A stretch of 64,000 nucleotides of DNA from Chloroflexota bacterium (GCA_020161265.1 JAIUOC010000004.1:310001-374000); one strand, 5' to 3'. Counted from the stretch's first letter, positions 36,209 through 44,841 are shown. Program-made: numbers and translations. The notes: generated by a model from the sequence alone, not told the origin.

Positions 36209-36230
36209 GGACACGCAACGGCGCGTGTCC
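36209..36230 (+). terminator. Terminator after enolase
   Basis: An 8-bp stem (GGACACGC at 36209-36216, GCGTGTCC at 36223-36230) with a 6-nt loop lies 17 nt after the stop and is followed by GCTTGCTATTTT. The arms share the GGACACG word with the ferredoxin terminator. Confidence 0.75.
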
Positions 36231-36255
36231 GCTTGCTATTTTAGGGGGAGCAAGC

Positions 36256-36630
36256 ATGGCCGATGATCGCAAAGCACTTGGGCGTTGGGGCGAGCAATAC
36301 GCGGCTGCGTATCTGCAACAATTAGGCTATCAACTGATTGCCAGTGGTTGGCATTGTCGTTGGGGCGAGATCGATCTGATCGCCTATGATCAAACAACCT
36401 TGGTGATTATTGAAGTACGCACGCGCCGAGGCACAGCCCATGGCAGCGCCGCCGAATCATTAACCCTCAAAAAACGCCAACGTTTAGCGCGGTTGCTGCA
36501 AGCCTACCTCCAAGCCCTCGATGCCAACCAAACCCCATGGCTCGGCGATTATCGCATCGATGCCATTGCGATTACGCTCTCCCGTGGCCAACCCCAACTT
36601 GAACATTTTCAAGCAATTTCAATTGAATAA
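36256..36630 (+). CDS. yraN: YraN/UPF0102 family protein
   Basis: This 124-residue protein has the endonuclease-like fold of UPF0102. LGRWGEQYAAAYLQQLGY opens it, followed by GEIDLIAYD with an acidic residue and IIEVRTRRG matching the family EVKxR-type active site with Arg in place of Lys. YraN proteins are predicted nucleases of unclear cellular role. The start follows a GGGGGAG sequence. It is followed 21 nt later by the ridA gene on the same strand. Confidence 0.92.
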   Translation: MADDRKALGRWGEQYAAAYLQQLGYQLIASGWHCRWGEIDLIAYDQTTLVIIEVRTRRGTAHGSAAESLTLKKRQRLARLLQAYLQALDANQTPWLGDYRIDAIAITLSRGQPQLEHFQAISIE

Positions 36631-36651
36631 GCAGCTATCAAGGAGTTTTCA

Positions 36652-37032
36652 ATGACCCGTGAAGTTATCAGCACGCCCAACGCTCCTGCCGCCATCGGCC
36701 CATACTCACAAGCAATCGCCATTGATGGATTATTGTTCTGCTCAGGCCAAATTCCGCTTGACCCAGCAACTGGCCAAGTGATCGAGGGCGACGTAACCGC
36801 CCAAACCCGCCGCGTGATGGAAAACATTCGGGCAGTGCTAACGGCAGCCAACACCAGCTTTGAAAAAGTGGTCAAAACTACGATTTTCTTGGCTGATATG
36901 AACGACTTTGCCGCCGTTAATGCCGTATATGGCGAATACTTCCCTGAAAACCCACCAGCTCGCTCGACCGTGCAAGTGGCGCGTTTACCCCGCGATGTGC
37001 AAGTTGAAGTCGAAGTGATTGTGTTGCGCTAG
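36652..37032 (+). CDS. ridA: RidA (Rid/YjgF) family deaminase
   Basis: RidA hydrolyses reactive enamine/imine intermediates from PLP-dependent dehydratases. The 126-residue trimer-forming protein has PAAIGPYSQAI, LLFCSGQIPLDP, FEKVVKTTIFLADM and ARSTVQVARLP, which includes the substrate-binding Arg. Length is standard, and AAGGAG precedes the ATG. A shared terminator separates it from the convergent PfkB-like gene. Confidence 0.95.
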   Translation: MTREVISTPNAPAAIGPYSQAIAIDGLLFCSGQIPLDPATGQVIEGDVTAQTRRVMENIRAVLTAANTSFEKVVKTTIFLADMNDFAAVNAVYGEYFPENPPARSTVQVARLPRDVQVEVEVIVLR

Positions 37033-37049
37033 ATTAAGCCTGTACTTAA

Positions 37050-37076
37050 CCCGCTCTTGGTTTGTTCAAGAGCGGG
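37050..37076. terminator. Bidirectional terminator between ridA and a convergent kinase gene
   Basis: A perfect 10-bp stem (CCCGCTCTTG at 37050-37059, CAAGAGCGGG at 37067-37076) with a 7-nt loop sits 17 nt after the ridA stop and 2 nt before the convergent gene's stop. The U-tract is poor on both sides. Confidence 0.65.
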
Positions 37077-37078
37077 AG

Positions 37079-37867
37079 TTATTTGGCACTAGTCAAGTGA
37101 CCACTAATGTGCAAGGCGGCTTGTTGGCAAGCCCAATCGGCAGCTTGCAAAGCCGAATCGCCCTGTTGAATGCGCCAAAACCAAGCCGCTGCCCATACAT
37201 CGCCAGCCCCAGTTGGGTCGCTCACTTGCACCGGATAAGCTGCGACATGCTGGGCTTCAGCATTAACCCAAATCGTTGCGCCGCGTGAGCCTTGGGTCAT
37301 TGCGACCAAACCACAGTGTTGCGCCCAACCAGCAACGAGCTGCACATCGCCAGCAACATCCTCATCACTCACCACCAAAGCATCAATTTGAGCTAGCTCA
37401 GTTGGAGTTGGTTGCCAACGTTTTGGTTGGATTCGGCCTGAACTATCCCAATGCCTGAGCCAACCCTGAGCCGTCAAGCCAATCAAGGCCCGCGGAAAAA
37501 GCTTGCGCGGCGGAATTGTAGTTAATTCTTGAGCCAAGGGCGCAAGATGCACTAAGCTGGCTTGTTGCCAATGCGGCGCAAGATTCGCCCAATCCAATTG
37601 GGTTGGCGCGGCATGCAGCCACTGCGTGCGAGCATCACCCTGATAGCGATTTTCAAAGGTGGCAGTCGCTCGACTAGGCAAGCGCACAAGTGTACTGGTA
37701 CTCGGCAAATCAAATTTGATCTTGGCGTGGGCTGGGGTGATGATCGTGGTTGCAACCCCCCAAGCGGCTAATGCTCGCGCTGCAAATGTGCCAGTGCCAC
37801 CTTGCTGCCAGCCAATTGATGTACGATCGCGAGTTAATGCCCCGATCAACAGATACTCAAGGCTCAT
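37079..37867 (-). CDS. PfkB/ribokinase-like protein, divergent
   Basis: This 262-residue ribokinase-fold protein is shorter than usual. The C-terminal signature is intact (VSDPTGAGDVWAAAWFW, with catalytic Asp), and a VAMTQGSRGATIWVN ATP-site strand precedes it. The N-terminal sugar-binding GGxxxN region is weak (QQGGTGTFAARALAAWG), so substrate choice is unclear and altered function is possible. Its start overlaps the stop of the unknown gene upstream by 4 nt (ATGA). Confidence 0.78.
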   Translation of the reverse strand: MSLEYLLIGALTRDRTSIGWQQGGTGTFAARALAAWGVATTIITPAHAKIKFDLPSTSTLVRLPSRATATFENRYQGDARTQWLHAAPTQLDWANLAPHWQQASLVHLAPLAQELTTIPPRKLFPRALIGLTAQGWLRHWDSSGRIQPKRWQPTPTELAQIDALVVSDEDVAGDVQLVAGWAQHCGLVAMTQGSRGATIWVNAEAQHVAAYPVQVSDPTGAGDVWAAAWFWRIQQGDSALQAADWACQQAALHISGHLTSAK

Positions 37868-38361
37868 GGAGTCTGCTCCAACGGCAAGTGAATGGTATGC
37901 TGTGGGCTGCCGCGCATAAACACAAACGGGTCGAGATAGGCGCGGTAGGTAATATTGAAGACATATTTGGTGTAGGTGGCCTCACGTTCCAAGCCAAAAC
38001 GGGTTTTATAACTCAACTGGCCCCATTCGCCAATCGCCAACTGCATCAAACTGGTTGAAATTGTTTGTTCAGGCAAGCGCAACAGCACCTCAAGCTGCGG
38101 AATTGGATTCAAACGCAAGCCCAAACCATTATGGTACAAATGGCGCAAATCGCTATAGGTGCGCAAATTGGCCCGGGTTGGGCGGGTATAGGCATTCGTT
38201 TCATCGAATTCGGCGTGATGCAACACAGCGCCTTGGACAAAACCATTGGGGGGAAGCGGCATAACACTTAAACGTTCAGGTGTGCCTTGACACAACTGCG
38301 GCGGACGTTGGCCGAGGGGCACTGTCCAACGCGTTTTGATAAGTTGAACAACAACAAGCAT
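37864..38361 (-). CDS. Unrecognised 165-residue protein coupled to a PfkB-like gene
   Basis: I recognise no family. The protein is soluble, without membrane segments, and has a mix of predicted strands. A Phe/Tyr-rich C-terminal part contains GQLSYKTRFGLEREATYTKY. The stop codon overlaps the start of the PfkB-like gene (ATGA), so the two are translated together and may function together. The rplL terminator isolates this pair from ribosomal genes upstream. Confidence 0.6.
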   Translation of the reverse strand: MLVVVQLIKTRWTVPLGQRPPQLCQGTPERLSVMPLPPNGFVQGAVLHHAEFDETNAYTRPTRANLRTYSDLRHLYHNGLGLRLNPIPQLEVLLRLPEQTISTSLMQLAIGEWGQLSYKTRFGLEREATYTKYVFNITYRAYLDPFVFMRGSPQHTIHLPLEQTP

Positions 38362-38442
38362 GGCAACTCACAACTGAAAAAAAGCCTTCTCCTCAGTTTA
38401 ATCCAATTTTGGCAGAATGGCGGGCGACACACCTGAAATTAA

Positions 38443-38482
38443 CAAAAAAACCGACGTTTGAGGGCTAAACCCCAAACGTCGG
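38443..38482 (-). terminator. Terminator of the rplJ-rplL operon
   Basis: On the minus strand, CCGACGTTTG (38482-38473) pairs with CAAACGTCGG (38460-38451) and is followed immediately by seven T. It is a strong rho-independent terminator 20 nt beyond the rplL stop. Confidence 0.93.
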
Positions 38483-38501
38483 CTGGAAGCCAAGTAAAAA
38501 C

Positions 38502-38894
38502 TTACTTGATTTCGATTTCTGCACCAGCAGCGGCCAAAGCAGCCTTGGCAGCTTCGGCTTCTTCTTTGCTGACACCTTCTTTGACTGGTTTTGGAGCGCC
38601 TTCAACCAAATCTTTGGCTTCTTTCAAGCCCAAGCCAGCGACAACTTCGCGAACGGCTTTGATGATCGCGATTTTCTTGTCGGCTGGAGCGCCCTTCAAG
38701 ATAACGGTGAATTCGGTTTGTTCTTCAGCAGCAGCGGCTGGAGCATCGCCAGCAGCAGCAACGCCAGCAACCATTACTGGAGCAGCAGCTGAAACACCGA
38801 ATACTTCTTCCATTTCCTTCGCCAATTCAGCAGCTTCAACCAAGGTCAAGCCTTTGAGTTCTTCCAACAATGCAGTTACTTTTTCTGAAGCCAT
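38502..38894 (-). CDS. rplL: Ribosomal protein bL12 (L7/L12)
   Basis: This is the 130-residue stalk protein that recruits translation GTPases. It has an N-terminal dimerisation helix region ([20 protein letters not shown]), a long Ala-rich hinge and the C-terminal domain ([20 protein letters not shown] and [16 protein letters not shown]). The ATG at 38894 was preferred to one six codons earlier. It lies 85 nt after rplJ on the same transcript, the usual order. Confidence 0.98.
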   Translation of the reverse strand: MASEKVTALLEELKGLTLVEAAELAKEMEEVFGVSAAAPVMVAGVAAAGDAPAAAAEEQTEFTVILKGAPADKKIAIIKAVREVVAGLGLKEAKDLVEGAPKPVKEGVSKEEAEAAKAALAAAGAEIEIK

Positions 38895-38979
38895 GAGTGT
38901 AATTGCCTCCAAAGCAATAAAATAGGGATTTCAAAGTTGATTTGGCGAAAAGGCTAGGCGATTCGCCGAACGAATGCGA

Positions 38980-39504
38980 TTAGCCTTCAGCACCTTTTTG
39001 TGCGTGTGCGCCGAGGATGTAGGCAATATTGCGCATAACACCCTTCAAGCCACCGACAATTCGGCTTGCTGGAGCATTGATACCGCCCAAGATCTTGGCC
39101 AAGCTTTCGTCGCGGGTTGGCATTTTGGCCACCCGTTCGACATCTGCGCCAGTGATTTTTGAGGTACCGACGATCCCGCCTTTGACCTTAATATCTTTCT
39201 TCGATGCTTTGAAGAAATCATCAATTGCCTTGGCCACACCTGGAATATCATCGTATGAAAATGCCAGTGCGGTTGGGCCACCCAAGAATTCTTCAATTTC
39301 AGTTTTACCTGCTTCGCGTGCTGCCAAGCGGGTCAAGGTGTTCTTTGCAATAATCACCTCGCCGCCTTTTTCACGAACCTTCTTGCGAAGTTCGTTCAAT
39401 TCGGCAACTGTCAAGCCGCGATAGTCGGCAACTAAAAGCATTTGAGCGCGGTTTAGGCGTTCGGTTAATTCGGCAACGGTTGCAACCTTAGCTTGTGTTG
39501 GCAT
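38980..39504 (-). CDS. rplJ: Ribosomal protein uL10
   Basis: This is the 174-residue stalk base protein that binds 23S rRNA and anchors L7/L12 dimers. It has [20 protein letters not shown], the [18 protein letters not shown] segment and [13 protein letters not shown], and ends with a short helical tail. The ATG at 39504 has a near-perfect AAAGGAGGT site 7 nt upstream. A GTG three codons earlier lies inside that site. An L10 leader RNA precedes it. Confidence 0.97.
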   Translation of the reverse strand: MPTQAKVATVAELTERLNRAQMLLVADYRGLTVAELNELRKKVREKGGEVIIAKNTLTRLAAREAGKTEIEEFLGGPTALAFSYDDIPGVAKAIDDFFKASKKDIKVKGGIVGTSKITGADVERVAKMPTRDESLAKILGGINAPASRIVGGLKGVMRNIAYILGAHAQKGAEG

Positions 39505-39531
39505 TCCGTTCACCTCCTTTCACAGGCAAAT

Positions 39532-39680
39532 AAAAAAGCCCTGAGTGTAACGACACGCAGAGGCAGTAGCACACAAATGTGTGGAAGATTGCAATAATCT
39601 ATCAGCTACCTCGGCGGGCGATGCTTGGCATCATTAAGCGTGAACGCACCTGCTGTCTACGGTGGTATTTCTTGTACCGA
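39532..39680 (-). ncRNA. L10 leader RNA with terminator-like hairpin
   Basis: The rplJ leader matches the conserved L10-leader elements. CCGTAGACAGCAGGTGCG (minus strand of 39645-39662) and GCCCGCCGAGGTAGC (39605-39619) form the L10/L12-binding region that mimics the stalk site on 23S rRNA. A terminal hairpin from about 39538-39564 is followed by TTTTTT (39532-39537) just before the ribosome-binding site. It allows L10 to repress its own operon, and the final hairpin could also act as an attenuator. Confidence 0.88.
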
Positions 39681-39686
39681 AGCGAG

Positions 39687-39715
39687 ATTATAGCAGGCTT
39701 TGCAGGTTTCGTCAA
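39687..39715 (-). promoter_or_regulatory. Strong promoter of rplJ-rplL
   Basis: TTGACG (39715-39710) and TATAAT (39692-39687) are separated by exactly 17 nt. This is a near-consensus promoter, as expected for ribosomal protein genes. Transcription should start about 39680, giving the L10 leader as 5' UTR. Confidence 0.9.
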
Positions 39716-39719
39716 AACG

Positions 39720-39928
39720 TTGTTGATCCACGAAGGACACGAAGGGGCACGAAGATTTGGCTATTGGATTGAGAGATCCTTGGAAATTCCAAAAAATGTT
39801 CCGCTAGCCTAGAGCCTAGTGCCATCCCTCTCTGCGATTAGAAGCCCAATCCCCGACCCCTAGCCCCTGACCCCCATTTTGCCTTTTGACTTCTGCCTTT
39901 TGACTTTTGATTTACCTTTGACGCGCTA
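39720..39928. repeat. Composite intergenic repeat, copy 5
   Basis: The 300-nt stretch between the L10 promoter and the aminotransferase gene holds TTGATCCACGAAGGACACGA at 39723, then GGCTATTGGATTGAGAG. CCCCGACCCCTAGCCCCTGA follows at about 39852, and the segment ends in TTTTGACTTCTGCCTTTTGA (about 39887-39906). It adjoins the strong rplJ promoter. No gene is supported. Confidence 0.75.
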
Positions 39929-40023
39929 GAATGGCTCGGATAGAATGGGTAGTAATACCTATCACTGTGCCAACGGTGGGTATTTTGGCAATGTCGCCTA
40001 TCAACCTGTTTAAGGAGTTCCCC

Positions 40024-41349
40024 GTGACTGATCTGCTGACGACGATTCCTGGCCCCCGCGCAACTGCCCTAGTTGATCGCGATACGGCGGTAATGGCCCC
40101 ATGTAGTGGGCGGGTCTATCCTTTTGTGATGGATCGTGGCCTTGGTTGTGAAGTGTGGGATGTTGATGGTAATCGCTATCTCGATTTGAATGCGGGGATT
40201 GCGGTGGTTTCAACTGGTCATAGCCACCCGCGGCTGGTGCAAGCTCTGCAAGATCAGGTATCCAAGTTTATTCATATGGCTGGGACGGATTTTTATAATG
40301 AGCCAATGGTTAAGGCTGCCGAAAAAATCACGTCGTTGATGCCTGGCTCTGGCGAGTGGCAAGTATTTTTCGCCAATAGCGGCACCGAATCAGTTGAAGC
40401 AGCAATCAAATTGGCGCGATATTACACCAAACGCCAAAATGTAATCGGCTTCTATAGCTCGTTCCATGGCCGCTCATATGGTAGTTTATCGATCACCGCC
40501 TCGAAGCCTTACCAACGCAAAGGCTTTTTCCCCTTGATGCCTGGTGTATTCCACGCCTTCTATCCCAACCCCTATCGCACACCTTGGGGCGTTGAGCCAG
40601 AGCGCGTTGCCGAAATCTGCTTGGATTTTATCGAAAAGACCTTGTTTACCACCACCACCCCTGCCGACGATGTAGCGGCAATTATCGCCGAGCCAATTCA
40701 AGGTGAAGGCGGCTATGTTGTGCCAGCTCCAGGCTTCTGGCAAGGCTTGCGCGACCTCTGCGATCGCCATGGCATTTTGTTGATCGCCGACGAAGTGCAA
40801 AGCGGCGTTGGCCGAACGGGCAAGATGTGGGCAGTTGAATACGAAGGCATCGTGCCCGACATCATCACCAGCGCCAAAGGCATTGGCTCAGGCGTGCCAG
40901 TTGGCGCGATGGTTGCTCGCAAAGAAATTAGCAGCGTTTGGAAACCAGGCGCACACGGCAATACTTATGGTGGCAACGCTTTGGCCATGCGAGCCGTCTA
41001 CGAAACCTTGTGCCTCGCCGAAGAAGAATTGATGGCTAACGCCAACGAGGTTGGTGGCTACTTCAAACAACGGCTGCACGAACTCGAAGATCGCTACGAA
41101 TGTATCGGCGATGTACGGGGCCGTGGTTTGATGATCGGCATGGAATTCATCAAAGATAACGTCAACAAAGATCCCCATGGCGATCTATCCAACGCCGTGA
41201 TGGAAGAATCGTTCCGCCGTGGCATGTTGCTGCTGACCTGTGGCAAATCGACCATTCGCTTCTGCCCGCCATTGGTGCTGACCAAAGACCAAGTTGATGA
41301 AGGCATCAATTTGTTGAACGACACCTTGCAAGCGCTGGGCGCAAAATAA
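40024..41349 (+). CDS. Class III aminotransferase (4-aminobutyrate/acetylornithine-like)
   Basis: This 441-residue PLP-dependent aminotransferase has the class III sequence features DLNAGIAVVSTGHSHP, FANSGTESVEAAIKLAR, SSFHGRSYGSLS, AIIAEPIQGEGGY, IADEVQSGVGRTGKM and a Lys in TSAKGIGSGVPVGA. It is closest in style to 4-aminobutyrate aminotransferases, but acetylornithine or another omega-amino substrate is possible. A GTG at 40024 with AAGGAG 6 nt upstream is a better start than an ATG 31 codons earlier. A terminator follows. Confidence 0.9.
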   Translation: MTDLLTTIPGPRATALVDRDTAVMAPCSGRVYPFVMDRGLGCEVWDVDGNRYLDLNAGIAVVSTGHSHPRLVQALQDQVSKFIHMAGTDFYNEPMVKAAEKITSLMPGSGEWQVFFANSGTESVEAAIKLARYYTKRQNVIGFYSSFHGRSYGSLSITASKPYQRKGFFPLMPGVFHAFYPNPYRTPWGVEPERVAEICLDFIEKTLFTTTTPADDVAAIIAEPIQGEGGYVVPAPGFWQGLRDLCDRHGILLIADEVQSGVGRTGKMWAVEYEGIVPDIITSAKGIGSGVPVGAMVARKEISSVWKPGAHGNTYGGNALAMRAVYETLCLAEEELMANANEVGGYFKQRLHELEDRYECIGDVRGRGLMIGMEFIKDNVNKDPHGDLSNAVMEESFRRGMLLLTCGKSTIRFCPPLVLTKDQVDEGINLLNDTLQALGAK

Positions 41350-41365
41350 GCCCTAATTTTTACCC

Positions 41366-41398
41366 ACCCCTTGTCTCATTGCAGGCAAGGGGTCTTTT
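41366..41398 (+). terminator. Terminator after the aminotransferase gene
   Basis: An 8-bp stem (ACCCCTTG at 41366-41373, CAAGGGGT at 41386-41393) with a 12-nt loop is followed by CTTTTTAT, 17 nt after the stop. Confidence 0.85.
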
Positions 41399-41404
41399 TA
41401 TAGA

Positions 41405-41525
41405 TGAAAAGATGGCTATTGGCACGAGGCGGCGATTGGAAGATCAATTTGTGCAATTCGTGTAATTCGTGGCTAAAAAATAGTGCTTCGTGCGCTTCGT
41501 GTCCTTCGTGGATCATTTTGTGGAA
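41405..41525. repeat. Composite intergenic repeat, copy 6
   Basis: GGCGATTGGAAGATCAATTT at 41430 continues to AATTCGTGTAATTCGTGGC and then TGCGCTTCGTGTCCTTCGTG with GATCA. This block is the reverse complement of part of the copy at 53461-53511, with a short internal deletion. The stretch lies between the aminotransferase terminator and the next gene. Confidence 0.75.
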
Positions 41526-41641
41526 ACTCTCGCCCCCTCGCCGACGATAAACACCGCACAACAACACTTTGGTGTCTGATTGCATCTAACCCTTTTTTGT
41601 ATGCTCAACCGCAGAAATCTAGCCTCTAGTTGGAGTACGCG

Positions 41642-42301
41642 ATGCATAGCACACAAAAATGGGGTGGCATTGCCGCCTTGATCAACGGGTTTGCCTATAT
41701 TATCGGCATTGGCATGGTCTTCACCCTTTTAGCCCCCTTCCTCGAAGCCAGCCAAGCTGAAAAGATCACCTTTTTGATCGAACATCAAAACTTGATGGCT
41801 CTGTGGTATCTGATTATTTATTTGGTCGCCGGAGTTTGGATGGTTCCGCTGGCAATCGCCCTGCATCATCGGCTGCAGCAAGCAAATTCGCTGTTGATCC
41901 AGGTAACCACAGCAATGGGCATCATTTGGGCGACCACGATTCTTTCCAGTGGTATGTTGTTGGTCAACAATATCAAAATTATTGCCGAGCTTCAGCAGCA
42001 GAACCCCGAGCAAACCCTCGCTGTTTCGACGGCAATTTCGGCGGTGGCCAGCGGGCTGGGTGGAGCAATCGAATTACCTGGCGGCGTTTGGGTCAGCTTA
42101 ATCAGTATTGCAGCCTTGCAAACCAAACGCCTACCCAAAGCGCTCAATTATCTTGGCTTACTGATTGGCGCATCGGGCATTGCAATGACAATTCCAGCGA
42201 TCGCCGCAGTCGGCACGCTCTTCGGTATCGGCATGATCGGCTGGTTTTTGTGGGTTGGAGTAGTTTTAGTTAGAACAAAGAACATAGAGCATAGAACATA
42301 G
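41642..42301 (+). CDS. Six-helix membrane protein, DUF4386-like
   Basis: The 219-residue protein has about six hydrophobic helices and no signature motif. It resembles DUF4386-type small membrane proteins in length and helix layout, but I am not sure. The ATG at 41642 has TTGGAG 6 nt upstream. The last residues, TKNIEHRT and stop, are encoded by repeat DNA (AACAAAGAACATAGAGCATA), so the natural C-terminus probably ended earlier, near WVGVVLVR. Confidence 0.65.
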   Translation: MHSTQKWGGIAALINGFAYIIGIGMVFTLLAPFLEASQAEKITFLIEHQNLMALWYLIIYLVAGVWMVPLAIALHHRLQQANSLLIQVTTAMGIIWATTILSSGMLLVNNIKIIAELQQQNPEQTLAVSTAISAVASGLGGAIELPGGVWVSLISIAALQTKRLPKALNYLGLLIGASGIAMTIPAIAAVGTLFGIGMIGWFLWVGVVLVRTKNIEHRT

Positions 42302-42489
42302 GGATCAGGCATCGGGGATCAGGCGATAGGGCAGCGCAGCATAATCTGTAACTAAAATAACGCTTCCTGCGCTTCGTGTCCTTCGTGGATCATATTTGTA
42401 ACGTAGAGAACACATGGCTCTGGGCTATCGGAACGTTTTGTAGAACTGGAATAATTCCGATAGCCAAAAGTCTCTAGCCTATAGCCTCA
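42284..42489. repeat. Composite intergenic repeat, copy 7, with hairpin module
   Basis: The segment starts inside the preceding gene (AACAAAGAACATAGAGCATA), then GGGATCAGGCATCGGGGATC and CTGCGCTTCGTGTCCTTCGT with GGATCAT. An 11-bp inverted repeat (GGCTATCGGAA at 42423-42433, TTCCGATAGCC at 42455-42465) and TCTCTAGCCTATAGCCTCA close it. The final TCA is the stop codon of the STAND gene on the minus strand. Confidence 0.8.
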
Positions 42490-44658
42490 AACCAATTTAC
42501 TGCGCACAAGCTCAAGCCACTCTCGGGTTGCCTGGGTAGTTGAGTGATTTTTACCCAAAACCTTTTCACGCTCGATTAAGACCTGTTTGAACAATGCCTC
42601 AGCTTCACGATAACGATCTTGATTAGAGAGTGCGCAGGCCAAATTATATTTACTTGTTAAGCTATCAGGATGCAACATGCCTAGCGTTTGCTCACGGATC
42701 ATGAGTACCTCGCGATAGATTTGTTCAGCCTCAGCATGGTTACCTTGGTATCCCAACGCCCAAGCCAAGCCATGTTTCGTGGCTAATGTGTCAGGGTGGT
42801 TAGCTCCAAGCAGTAATTCACGCAGCACTAAGACTTTACGATAAAGTTGCTCAGCCTCATGATAACGATCTTGATGGCCGATTGCCCAAGCCAAAGAATG
42901 TTCAGTGGCTAAAGTATCGGGATGATTGCGACCAAACGTTTGCTCACGAACCGCCAAGATATCGCGAATCAGCAATTCAGCTTGAGCATAAGCACCTTCT
43001 TCACCAAGAATACCAGCCAAATTATGTTTAACAATGATGCTATCAGGATGGTTTTCTGCAAGCACTTGTTCATAGAGTTCTAAAATTTCACGATATAGTC
43101 GCTTAGCTTCATTATAGCTGCCTTGCTTGCCAAGAATACTGGCTAAATTGAATCTATACTTAATGATTAATGTTTCGCTAGCTTGCTGTTTCCGCCCAAG
43201 TGCCGCGCGATACAATAACTCTGCCTGAGGATATTTACCTTGGCGCTGTAAACAAAGCCCGGTTTGATAGGCCAATTGTCCATCGTAGGTTGGGCGGTGC
43301 AGCGCTTGCTGATGCGCGTATTCAAGATGGGGCAGCAACATTTCAATTTCCTGCATTGCCCATTGATCATGATAACGTTTGCTAAGCGTGATCGATGCTT
43401 GCTCAACCGCCGCATACCATTCAGGCTCATTCGCCGCATCAAGATCAATAATTACATCAGCCATCAGCGGATGTAAACGCGGTTGAGTTGGGTCATTAAA
43501 AAATCCCGCTTGGGCTAATTCCCACAGATATTCGGTTAAGCTATCATCGTCGTAGCTGCTAGCAGCTTGCAATAACTCCCACGGAATCAGCACATTCGGC
43601 GCACAATAGGCCATCATCAACAATAAACGCCGACAAGCTTGACTGGATTCATTAGGCAATAGGCGATAGCTGACTTCAACTGTATCGCGCACACTCCAAA
43701 AATGGTTAATTGAGTTTTGCTGGAGCTTGCTAGTTGGCTTGACCATCGCTTGCAAGCTGACAATCCGTTGGTTTTTCAGGGCTGCAATATACTCAGCAGC
43801 AGGCTTGCGAAAATAAAATTTTAAGCTTGAGCCAACCAAATGCAAAGCTAAAGGCAAATGCCCCACCAATTCGGCCAACTGATCAGCATCGGCATCGCTG
43901 AGATAGTTGTTGATATTCGGTTGGGTGGCTAGTTGTTGTAGCAATTGGCGGCTTTCGAGTGGTGGCAAGGTATCAAGTGTAATTAAATTTGCCCCTTGCC
44001 ATTGGCTGCGCCGACTAGTAACCAAGACTTGGCAACCACTGCTAGCCTGGGGCCGATAGGCCGCGAACAAGGCTGGATCTTCACAATTATCGAAAATCAA
44101 CAAGCGTGGAATCGGCTGATTAAATAATTCACGCACCACTTGCAGCCGCGTTTCAGGCTTAACTTCATAACGCCACTCGTCTGGTTTCAGGCTATCCCAG
44201 CAACGCTCAAGGCTGGCTTGCAGGGTTTCGTTGGTGGCGGCATACAGCCAAAATACCCCGCCAGCAAAATAATTGCCGTAGCGATGGGCAAATTCTAGGG
44301 CTAGGCTACTTTTGCCAATCCCGCCCATGCCTGTGGCAAAAGCAGTTGGCGTAATTAGGGTTGGGTCGGGGCGTAACATCGCTTGGGCCAATTGATAGAG
44401 CTGAGCTTCACGCCCCACAAAATCACTCAGCGGTTGATAGGGCATAACCGAATGTGGTGGCAATTGGCTGCGTTCAGGCAAATGATCTAAGGGCAAGAGT
44501 GCGAAGCAAGCCAAAGCGGCTGGCAAAGGGTCGGTTTGGGCTGGCAATTGCAAATATTTATTAATTTGATTGTTATTGCCCGCAACCACCGCATCAATAT
44601 TCACATCACCAAAGCCAGCATTGTTCGAGCCAAAAAAATCGCTAATGCTGTTGGTCAT
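42487..44658 (-). CDS. STAND NTPase: NB-ARC with TPR repeats
   Basis: This 723-residue protein has a short N-terminal segment (1-80) containing VVAGNNNQINKY. An NB-ARC ATPase follows with Walker A GMGGIGKSS (110-118), Walker B LLIFDNCED and sensor VLVTSRR, then a winged-helix region (to about 400) and about seven 42-residue TPRs of the type seen in kinesin light chain (YxEAExLYRxVLxxRE). No effector enzyme domain is visible. STAND proteins switch on when ligand is sensed by the repeats, so a signalling or defence role is possible. The start at 44658 avoids a longer, weaker one. The stop codon is supplied by repeat DNA. Confidence 0.85.
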   Translation of the reverse strand: MTNSISDFFGSNNAGFGDVNIDAVVAGNNNQINKYLQLPAQTDPLPAALACFALLPLDHLPERSQLPPHSVMPYQPLSDFVGREAQLYQLAQAMLRPDPTLITPTAFATGMGGIGKSSLALEFAHRYGNYFAGGVFWLYAATNETLQASLERCWDSLKPDEWRYEVKPETRLQVVRELFNQPIPRLLIFDNCEDPALFAAYRPQASSGCQVLVTSRRSQWQGANLITLDTLPPLESRQLLQQLATQPNINNYLSDADADQLAELVGHLPLALHLVGSSLKFYFRKPAAEYIAALKNQRIVSLQAMVKPTSKLQQNSINHFWSVRDTVEVSYRLLPNESSQACRRLLLMMAYCAPNVLIPWELLQAASSYDDDSLTEYLWELAQAGFFNDPTQPRLHPLMADVIIDLDAANEPEWYAAVEQASITLSKRYHDQWAMQEIEMLLPHLEYAHQQALHRPTYDGQLAYQTGLCLQRQGKYPQAELLYRAALGRKQQASETLIIKYRFNLASILGKQGSYNEAKRLYREILELYEQVLAENHPDSIIVKHNLAGILGEEGAYAQAELLIRDILAVREQTFGRNHPDTLATEHSLAWAIGHQDRYHEAEQLYRKVLVLRELLLGANHPDTLATKHGLAWALGYQGNHAEAEQIYREVLMIREQTLGMLHPDSLTSKYNLACALSNQDRYREAEALFKQVLIEREKVLGKNHSTTQATREWLELVRSKLV

Positions 44659-44689
44659 GGCAATTCCTCTGAAAGTCAAAAGACAGAGA

Positions 44690-44840
44690 ATCGTGGGCTA
44701 TTGGCGAAAGGCTCTGGGCGAACGGAACATGGTGTGGGATTGCAACCATTCCAATAGCCAAGAGTCTATAGCCTCAGCTTCCTACTCTTCGTGGATCAAG
44801 CCCGATCCTCGACCCCCAACAACTGATCCCCGAATAGTAC
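44690..44840. repeat. Composite intergenic repeat, copy 8, with hairpin module
   Basis: GGCTATTGG (44696-44704) and CCAATAGCC (44751-44759) form a 9-bp inverted repeat like that at 42423. It is followed by AGAGTCTATAGCCTCAGC, TACTCTTCGTGGATC and GACCCCCAACAACTGATCCC, matching modules of the other copies. It lies directly upstream of the STAND gene start and beside the IDH terminator. Confidence 0.75.
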
Positions 44841-44841
44841 A

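Noticed and set aside
39931-40023. Extended N-terminus of the aminotransferase from an ATG at 39931
   Set aside because: The extra 31 residues are not family-like, and a GTG at 40024 has an ideal AAGGAG site 6 nt upstream.
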